A DNA stretch of 64,000 nucleotides. It comes from Allobosea sp. WAO (lineage in GTDB: Bacteria; Pseudomonadota; Alphaproteobacteria; Rhizobiales; Beijerinckiaceae). The position numbers were made by a program, and so were the translations under genes. Of this stretch, positions 58,659 through 64,000 are shown piece after piece; within the stretch, counting starts at the first letter, position 1, and each line of letters opens with the position of its first letter. The notes beneath the pieces are model-generated. The model searched no databases and was not told the DNA's origin. It was given only the letters and a program-made list of their open reading frames with translations. The stretch covers positions 620,001-684,000 of the forward strand of contig NZ_JXTJ01000006.1 of assembly GCF_001509835.1 (NCBI RefSeq), given 5' to 3'.

Positions 58659-59735
58659 TCAGATATTGTCGCCGCGCAGGGCCTCGCAGACGGCCTGCGT
58701 CACCCGCGCCGTCGTCGCCTGGCCGCCGAGATCGGGCGTGTGCAGGGCAGGGTCGGCGGTGACGCGCTCGACGGCGCGCATCAGCCGGGCGGCCGCTGCC
58801 TTCTCGCCGAGATGCTCGAGCATCATCGCTCCCGTCCAGAAGGTCGCGACTGGGTTGGCGATACCCTTGCCGGTGATGTCGAAGGCCGAGCCATGGATCG
58901 GCTCGAACATCGAAGGCGTCTTGCGCTCCGGATTGAGATTGGCGGTGGGCGCGATGCCGAGCGAGCCGGCGAGCGCCGCGGCGAGGTCGGAGAGGATATC
59001 GGCGTGGAGATTGGTCGCGACGATGGTGTCGAGCGTCTCCGGCTTCAGCGTCATGCGCATGGTCATCGCGTCGACCAGCATCTTGTCCCAGGTCACGTCC
59101 GGGAAGTTTGCCGCGACCTCGGCGGCGATCTCGTCCCACATCACCATGCCGTGACGCTGGGCGTTCGACTTGGTGACGACGGTCAGGAGCTTGCGCGGCC
59201 GCGAGCGGGCGATCTCGAAGGCGTAGCGGATGATGCGGGTGACGCCGGCGCGGGTGAACATCGAGACATCGGTCGCGACCTCCTCGGGCAGGCCCTTGTG
59301 CACGCGCCCGCCGACGCCGGCATATTCGCCCTCCGAGTTCTCGCGCACGATCACCCAGTCGAGCTCCGGGCCGGAGACATGGCGCAGCGGGCTGACGATC
59401 CCGGGAAGGATGCGCGTCGGGCGGACATTGGCGTATTGGTCGAGCGGCTGGCAGATCGCGAGCCTGAGGCCCCAGAGGGTCAGATGGTCGGGAATGTCGG
59501 GCGCCCCGACCGCTCCAAAATAGATCGCATCGAAGGCGCGCAGCTGCTCGGCACCGTCGGCCGGCATCATCACGCCATGCTTGCGATAATAATCCGAGCC
59601 CCAGTCGAAGGAGCGGACATCGAGACTGAAGCCGCCATCGCGCTCGGCGCAGACCTCCAGGGCCTGGAGCCCGGCGGCGATGACCTCGGGGCCGATGCCG
59701 TCCCCTCCGATGGCGGCGATCCTGTGCGTGCGCAT
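58659..59735 (-). CDS. Tartrate/D-malate dehydrogenase (decarboxylating), TtuC family
   Basis: The 358-residue NAD-dependent enzyme belongs to the beta-decarboxylating dehydrogenases with IMDH and ICDH. It has GGDGIGPEV near the N-terminus, RENSEGEYAGVGGRVH in the substrate region, and metal-binding DAMTMRM and later ATNLHADILSDLAAALAGSLG. It most likely acts on tartrate or D-malate and related hydroxy-acids. It lies 70 bp downstream of the Bug-type binding protein on the same strand, so they probably form an operon. A GntR regulator and its likely operators are directly upstream of that binding protein. Confidence 0.9.
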   Translation of the reverse strand: MRTHRIAAIGGDGIGPEVIAAGLQALEVCAERDGGFSLDVRSFDWGSDYYRKHGVMMPADGAEQLRAFDAIYFGAVGAPDIPDHLTLWGLRLAICQPLDQYANVRPTRILPGIVSPLRHVSGPELDWVIVRENSEGEYAGVGGRVHKGLPEEVATDVSMFTRAGVTRIIRYAFEIARSRPRKLLTVVTKSNAQRHGMVMWDEIAAEVAANFPDVTWDKMLVDAMTMRMTLKPETLDTIVATNLHADILSDLAAALAGSLGIAPTANLNPERKTPSMFEPIHGSAFDITGKGIANPVATFWTGAMMLEHLGEKAAAARLMRAVERVTADPALHTPDLGGQATTARVTQAVCEALRGDNI

Positions 59736-59805
59736 GCTCTTCGTCCGATGCTCTGGTGCTGCTGTGGTGAGGGGGCGACGCCCGATGTGGGCGCCGCCCT
59801 GGTGG

Positions 59806-60780
59806 TTACTGTGCCGTCACGCCGGCATTGCGGATGACCGGCACCCATTTCTCGATCTCGCTGCGCACGAGCTCGCCGAGCGCTGCCGGTGTCTGGCCGG
59901 CCTCGTCGGGCAGCTCGGCGCCGAGATCGAGGAAGCGCTTGCGCGTGGTCGGGTCGTTGAGGGCGGCGCGGGCGGCGGTGTTCAGCCGGTCGACGATCTC
60001 CTTCGGCGTGCCCTTGGGCGCGAACATCGCGTTCCAGCCGGTGGCCTGGAACTGCGGCAAGCCTTGCTCGGCGGCGGTCGGCACGTCGGGGATGACGGCG
60101 AGACGATCCTTGACCGCGACGACGAGGCCCTTGCCCTCCTTCGCCTGCACGGTGGGGACGATGGCGACCGTCTGGTCGCAGACATAGTCGACCTGGCCGC
60201 CGAGCAGCGCGTTCAGCGCCGGTCCCGAGCCGCGGAAGGGGACATGCGAGGGCTTGGTGCCGAGCAGCGAGTCGAGGTAAAGGCAGGTCAGATGCGAGGT
60301 CGAGCCGACGCCGCCGGAGCCGTAGTTCATCTTCGCGGCGTTCTCCTTGAGATAGGCGACGAACTCGCGGAAATCCTTGACCGGCAGATCCTTCTTGGCG
60401 ACCACCAGCATCGGCGTCGAGGCCGAGTTCATGATCGGCTCGAAATCGGTGCGCGGGTCATAGGCGAGCTTGGGATAGAGCCCGACGCTGGCGGCCTGCG
60501 TACCGAGATTGCCCATCAGCAGCGTGTAGCCGTCCGGCGTCGCCTTGGCGACGCGGGTCGCGCCAGTGGTGCCGCCGGCACCGGCGACATTCTCGACCAC
60601 GATCGACTGGCCGAGCGTCCGGCTCATATGGTCCGCCATCATCCGGGCGACGATGTCGGTGGTGCCACCGGCCGCAAAGGGCACCACCATGGTGATCGAG
60701 CGCGTCGGATAGCCGGTCTGCGCCGTCGCCGAGGTCGTCGCAGCCAGCCCGAGCGCCAGCGCCAACAGCATTCGCTTCAT
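59806..60780 (-). CDS. Bug-family (TctC-like) substrate-binding protein
   Basis: The 324-residue periplasmic protein has a signal peptide (MLLALALGLAATTSATAQTG) and the family motifs YPTRSITMVVPFAAGGTTDIVARM, VENVAGAGGTTGATRVA and IPDVPTAAEQGLPQF. It should bind a carboxylate such as tartrate or malate, judged from the dehydrogenase downstream. GGGAGAG lies seven bases before the ATG. No membrane subunits of a tripartite transporter are in the window. It is divergent from a GntR regulator with two palindromic sites in between. Confidence 0.93.
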   Translation of the reverse strand: MKRMLLALALGLAATTSATAQTGYPTRSITMVVPFAAGGTTDIVARMMADHMSRTLGQSIVVENVAGAGGTTGATRVAKATPDGYTLLMGNLGTQAASVGLYPKLAYDPRTDFEPIMNSASTPMLVVAKKDLPVKDFREFVAYLKENAAKMNYGSGGVGSTSHLTCLYLDSLLGTKPSHVPFRGSGPALNALLGGQVDYVCDQTVAIVPTVQAKEGKGLVVAVKDRLAVIPDVPTAAEQGLPQFQATGWNAMFAPKGTPKEIVDRLNTAARAALNDPTTRKRFLDLGAELPDEAGQTPAALGELVRSEIEKWVPVIRNAGVTAQ

Positions 60781-60838
60781 TGCGTCTCTCCCTGTGCCGG
60801 CGCCGTCATGCGGCGCCTCGACTGCTCTCCCATTTATG

Positions 60839-60848
60839 TTCCATGGAA
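60839..60848. promoter_or_regulatory. Candidate GntR operator, site 1
   Basis: TTCCATGGAA is a perfect ten-base palindrome in the divergent promoter between the Bug-type gene and the GntR gene. It shares the CCAT/ATGG halves with the second site. Confidence 0.62.
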
Positions 60849-60892
60849 GTTTGCATGCTTGTAGCGTTCCCGCTCGAGCCCGCGTTGTCAAG

Positions 60893-60916
60893 CTTCCATT
60901 CTTGCTTGCATGGAAG
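60893..60916. promoter_or_regulatory. Candidate GntR operator, site 2
   Basis: CTTCCAT and ATGGAAG form an inverted repeat separated by ten bases. It lies 36-60 bases before the preferred GntR start at 60952 and overlaps an alternative ATG at 60910, which argues against the latter being the true start. Confidence 0.62.
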
Positions 60917-60951
60917 TAACGCCGCATACTCAATCGGTGCTGGAGGTGGCG

Positions 60952-61659
60952 ATGGCCGAGCTTGCGCGGGCGGAAATTTCGGGGGATGGGGCCAGGCGCG
61001 GTTCGCTGGTCGACGAGGCCTATGCCGCCTTGAAGCAGGCGATCCGCGATACCGTCTTCGCGCCGGGCTATCAGGGCTCGGAGCAGGAGATCGCGGTGCG
61101 TCTCGGCATGAGCCGGACCCCGGTGCACGAGGCGATCATCCGCCTGCAGGAGGACGGGCTGGTGCGGGTGCTGCCGAAGCGCGGCGTGCTGATCTGCCCG
61201 CTGGCGCCGCAGGACATTCGCGAGATCTATGAAGTCGTCATCGCGGTCGAGTCGATGGCCGCTGAGCTGCTGGCTGCGCTGCCGGACAAGGATCGCGCGG
61301 CCGTGGCAGACGAGCTCGAGGCCGCGACGGCGGCGATGGAGCAGGCGCTGGCGGCGGATGATCTTGCCGGCTGGGCCGAGGCTGACGAGCTGTTCCACCG
61401 CCTGATGGTCGAGCGCTGCGGCAATGGCCGCTTGCGCCGCATCGCCCAGACCGTGACGGACCAGGCCCATCGCGCCCGCATGCTGACCCTGAAGCTGCGC
61501 GCGCGGCCGGCCGGTTCGGCAGGGGCGCATCGCCTGATCGCCGCCGCCGTGCGGGGCGGCGATACCGAGGCGGCGCACCGGCTCGCCCGTGCCCACCGCG
61601 TGGCGGCGCGCGACGAGCTCGTGCCCCTGATCGAGCATATCGGCCTGCGCCAGCTCTGA
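60952..61659 (+). CDS. GntR-family (FadR/FCD) transcriptional regulator
   Basis: The 235-residue regulator has a winged helix-turn-helix with YAALKQAIRDTVFAPGYQGSEQEIAVRLGMSRTPVHEAIIRLQEDGLVRVLPKRGVLICP, then an FCD effector domain (YEVVIAVESMAAELLA, ADELFHRLMVERCGNGRL, and HRLIAAAVRGGDTEAAHRLARAH) with metal- or ligand-binding histidines. The ATG at 60952 has GGAGG closely upstream and leaves the palindromic operators outside the gene. It is divergent from the Bug/tartrate-dehydrogenase operon and likely represses it until a hydroxy-dicarboxylate is present. Confidence 0.9.
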   Translation: MAELARAEISGDGARRGSLVDEAYAALKQAIRDTVFAPGYQGSEQEIAVRLGMSRTPVHEAIIRLQEDGLVRVLPKRGVLICPLAPQDIREIYEVVIAVESMAAELLAALPDKDRAAVADELEAATAAMEQALAADDLAGWAEADELFHRLMVERCGNGRLRRIAQTVTDQAHRARMLTLKLRARPAGSAGAHRLIAAAVRGGDTEAAHRLARAHRVAARDELVPLIEHIGLRQL

Positions 61660-61912
61660 ACCGGCGCGAGGCGGCCACGACCGCTCTGGTTCGCGGGGCG
61701 GTAAGGCGCGCCGGCGTCGATCGCCACCCGGCGGGCGTGCTGTACGAAGCCTTCAAGGTCCGCTGGAGACAAGGCGTTCCAGCTCCGGAAACGACCGTTG
61801 CTGCCCCGGCAATCTGCTGTTCGCCATCGAGCAGTTGCCGCCTTTCTGGTTCTGGCATAACGTATGCCAGATTGGGCGCCGCTGAACTGCGCCCCGGCGG
61901 AGGAACCGGGTC

Positions 61913-63082
61913 ATGCGAATCCATGAGTTCCAGGCGAAGCGTCTCTTGGCAGGCTACGGGCTGAAAGTGCCGGACGGCAGCGTCGCGATCGCGGGCCGCG
62001 AGGCCGGCGAGATCGCCCGGCGGCTCGGCAGCCCCACGGTGGTCAAGGCGCAGATCCATGCCGGCGGGCGCCAGCGCGCCGGCGGCATCCGGCAGGCGGA
62101 CGACCCTGCCGCCGCCGAAGCAGCTGCGGATGGCCTGCTCGGTACCTCGCTGGTCACCGCGCAGACCGGGCCGGCCGGCCATAGGATCAGGCGCGTCCTC
62201 GTCGAGACCGCGGTCGCCGCGGTGCGCGAGCTGCATCTCGCCTTGCTGATCGATGCCTCCTCCGGCGAGCTGATGCTTATGGGCAGCGCCAAGGGCGGCG
62301 TCGATGTCGAGGAGCAGGCGGCGCGCGGCGACATCCGGCTCAACTGGCTCAGCCTCGGCGACGGCAGCGAGGCGCGTGGCAAGGAGGTCGCGGCCTTCGT
62401 CGCGGCGCTCGGGCTCGACGGCGCGATGCACGAACAGGGCTGCGCACTCGTCGATGGCCTGCGCCGTGCATTCCTCGAGCTCGATGCCAGCCTGATCGAG
62501 ATCAACCCGCTGGCGGTGACGGCGGCGGGCGCTCTCGTCGCTCTCGACGTCAAGATGGTGCTCGACGACAACGCGCTGTTCCGGCATCCGGAGTTGGCGG
62601 CGCTGCGCGACGAAGACGATGGCAGCGCCGCCGAATTGCAGGCGCAGCGCCACCAGCTGAACTATGTCCAGCTCGACGGCGATATCGGCATGGTGGCGAA
62701 CGGGGCGGGGCTCGGCCTCGCGACGCTCGACATGCTCGTCGCTGCCAAGGGCCGGCCGGCCAATTTCATGGATATCCGGACCACGGCGAAGAGTCTCGAC
62801 ATCGCCCATGGCTTCGGGCTGCTGCTCGACAATCCGGCGACACGCGCGATCGTGGTCAACGTTCATGGCGGCGGCATGCAGCCCTGCGATACCATCGCCG
62901 AAGGGCTCGGCATCGCCTTGCGGCGCAGCGGGCGGTCCTTGCCGCTGGTCGTGCGGCTGGCCGGCAACAACGCCGATTTCGCCCGGTCACGCCTGCAGAA
63001 CTTCGGCTGCGCCGTGATCGATTGTCCCGACATGTGGTCCGCCGCCTCGCAGGCTGTCGTGCTGGCGCAGAGGGGAGCCTGA
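61913..63082 (+). CDS. Succinyl-CoA-ligase beta-subunit-like protein, divergent
   Basis: The 389-residue protein has the fold and order of SucC: an N-terminal ATP-grasp region (MRIHEFQAKRLLAGYGLKVPDG, VVKAQIHAGGRQRAGGI) and a C-terminal CoA-ligase domain. However, the usual NFLDVGGGA is here NFMDIRTTAKS, and the following FGGI loop reads HGGG. These loops contact the phosphate or partner subunit in true SucCD. It therefore may act on another acid or no longer ligate succinate. It ends three bases before the alpha-like gene on the same strand, so both form one unit, downstream of the GntR gene by about 250 bp. Confidence 0.85.
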   Translation: MRIHEFQAKRLLAGYGLKVPDGSVAIAGREAGEIARRLGSPTVVKAQIHAGGRQRAGGIRQADDPAAAEAAADGLLGTSLVTAQTGPAGHRIRRVLVETAVAAVRELHLALLIDASSGELMLMGSAKGGVDVEEQAARGDIRLNWLSLGDGSEARGKEVAAFVAALGLDGAMHEQGCALVDGLRRAFLELDASLIEINPLAVTAAGALVALDVKMVLDDNALFRHPELAALRDEDDGSAAELQAQRHQLNYVQLDGDIGMVANGAGLGLATLDMLVAAKGRPANFMDIRTTAKSLDIAHGFGLLLDNPATRAIVVNVHGGGMQPCDTIAEGLGIALRRSGRSLPLVVRLAGNNADFARSRLQNFGCAVIDCPDMWSAASQAVVLAQRGA

Positions 63083-63085
63083 GCC

Positions 63086-63967
63086 ATGGCCGTCTTTCTG
63101 AACCGTGAGACCCGCGTCCTCTGCCAGGGCATGACCGGTTGGGCCGGCACTCATCACGTCGCGCGGATGATGGAATACGGCACCCAGGTCGTTGGCGGCG
63201 TGACGCCGGGCAAGGGCGGCCGCTCGCACCTGAATTTGCCCGTCCATGAGCGCGTTGCAGAAGCGCGGCGCGAGACCGGCGCCAATGCCAGCATCGTCTT
63301 CGTGCCGCCGGCCAATGCCGCCGCCGCGATGATCGAGGCGATCGAGGCCGAGATGCCGCTGGTCGTCACCGTGACGGAGCGCGTGCCGGTGCTAGACATG
63401 GTGCGGGTGAAGGCGGCCCTGAAGGGCGGGCGGACCACCCTGGTCGGCGCGAATTCGCAGGGCATTCTGGTGCCGGGCGTCGGCAAGCTCGGCGTGATGG
63501 CGACCGGCAGCGAGCGCCCGGGCGGCGTCGGCATCGTCTCGCGCTCGGCCTCGCTGACCAGCGAGGTCGTGGCGCAGGTCACCGCTGCGGGGCTCGGCCA
63601 GTCGGCGACGATCGGGGTCGGGGGCGATCCGGTCCATGGCATCGGCATGCGCGAATGCCTCGCGCTCCTGCTGGAGGACGCCGAAACCGAATGTGTCGTG
63701 CTGATCGGCGAGATCGGCGGCACGCAGGAGGAGGAGGTCGCCGACTATCTCGCCGACGTCCGGACCTCGAAGCCAATCGTCGCGCTGATCGTCGGCCGCG
63801 AGGCGCCGATCGAGCGCCGCATGGGCCATGCCGGTGCGTTCGCGCTCAGCGGCAAGGGCGATGCCGCCGGCAAGATCAGGGCGCTGGAGGCGGCCGGCGT
63901 GCGGATCGCGCCGAGCGCCCATCTCGTCGGCGAGACCGTCAGGCAGGCGCTGGCGGGGCGAGGGTGA
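63086..63967 (+). CDS. Succinyl-CoA-ligase alpha-subunit-like protein, divergent
   Basis: The 293-residue protein has the SucD layout: a CoA-binding N-terminal domain (RVLCQGMTGWAGTHHVARMMEYG, VVGGVTPGKGG) and a ligase domain with the phospho-histidine motif RRMGHAGAFALSGKGDAAG. Two canonical loops differ: GPNCPG is GANSQG and the SGTLTYE power-helix loop is SASLTSE. The histidine remains, so catalysis may still occur with another substrate. It is the end of the visible operon. Relatives such as malate-CoA ligase keep the canonical loops, so this is a distinct subgroup. Substrate unknown. Confidence 0.85.
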   Translation: MAVFLNRETRVLCQGMTGWAGTHHVARMMEYGTQVVGGVTPGKGGRSHLNLPVHERVAEARRETGANASIVFVPPANAAAAMIEAIEAEMPLVVTVTERVPVLDMVRVKAALKGGRTTLVGANSQGILVPGVGKLGVMATGSERPGGVGIVSRSASLTSEVVAQVTAAGLGQSATIGVGGDPVHGIGMRECLALLLEDAETECVVLIGEIGGTQEEEVADYLADVRTSKPIVALIVGREAPIERRMGHAGAFALSGKGDAAGKIRALEAAGVRIAPSAHLVGETVRQALAGRG

Positions 63968-63974
63968 CCTCGCC

Positions 63975-64000
63975 TCAGGCCCCGACCTGCCGCATCAGCC
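63975..64000 (-). CDS. Possible 3' end of a minus-strand gene (partial)
   Basis: A minus-strand frame reading LMRQVGA with a stop at 63977-63975 enters from the right edge. Too little is visible to identify it or to be sure it is a gene. Confidence 0.3.

Overview
The window is GC-rich DNA from an alphaproteobacterium of the order Hyphomicrobiales. A Bosea-like genus is my best guess, from family recognition only. Supporting evidence is the CckA-type hybrid kinase, CtrA-like TTAA-N7-TTAA boxes, a GTTC-N7-GTTC LexA box before recA, a DksA with a single zinc-finger cysteine, rhizobial-type flagellar gene order and a small DUF4167-like protein. It looks like chromosomal backbone with accessory metabolic islands. 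I saw no tRNA, rRNA, CRISPR array, insertion sequence or prophage.

Layout. 1-10.5 kb: mixed metabolic genes, namely two exported serine hydrolases, a cupin dioxygenase-like protein and an SDR dehydrogenase, an exported unknown protein, NADP isocitrate dehydrogenase with a clear terminator, an exported arylsulfatase, a small membrane protein and a GFA-family protein. 10.5-20.9 kb: a run on the minus strand (recA, alaS, a cyclic-nucleotide-type K+ channel and an exported unknown), then an MFS transporter, two membrane unknowns and a divergent TetR/crotonase pair. 21-25.6 kb: an O-antigen-ligase-like protein, then an operon of an exported orthocaspase and two paralogous secreted proteins.

25.8-34.5 and 41.2-47.9 kb: two flagellar blocks. 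The first holds cckA, flhB, fliR, fliQ, fliE, flgC and flgB on the minus strand, with a FliO-like gene and fliP divergent. The second holds fliL, fliM, a DUF6468 gene and a motE-like gene on the minus strand, with flgF, flgG, flgA and flgH divergent. Both divergent promoter regions carry CtrA-like boxes, so the CckA encoded here probably feeds back on flagellar genes through CtrA. Between the blocks lie a very large exported repeat protein and a LysR/RidA-like/Bug-protein island with a strong palindromic operator candidate.

48-64 kb: a DMT exporter, a small secreted cysteine-containing protein, a YjhX-type toxin with a GNAT partner (as in E. coli yjhX-yjhQ), a lipid kinase, divergent oxyR/katG, dksA, an MBOAT acyltransferase with an SGNH-like partner, and a hydroxy-dicarboxylate island. 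That island has tartrate/malate dehydrogenase and a Bug-type binding protein, a divergent GntR regulator with palindromic sites, and a divergent succinyl-CoA-ligase-like pair whose signature loops differ from true SucCD.

The observations most worth follow-up are the orthocaspase operon, the unusual SucCD-like pair, the YjhX/GNAT pair, the FliO-like protein with a long acidic/basic repeat tail, and the CtrA-box network around cckA.
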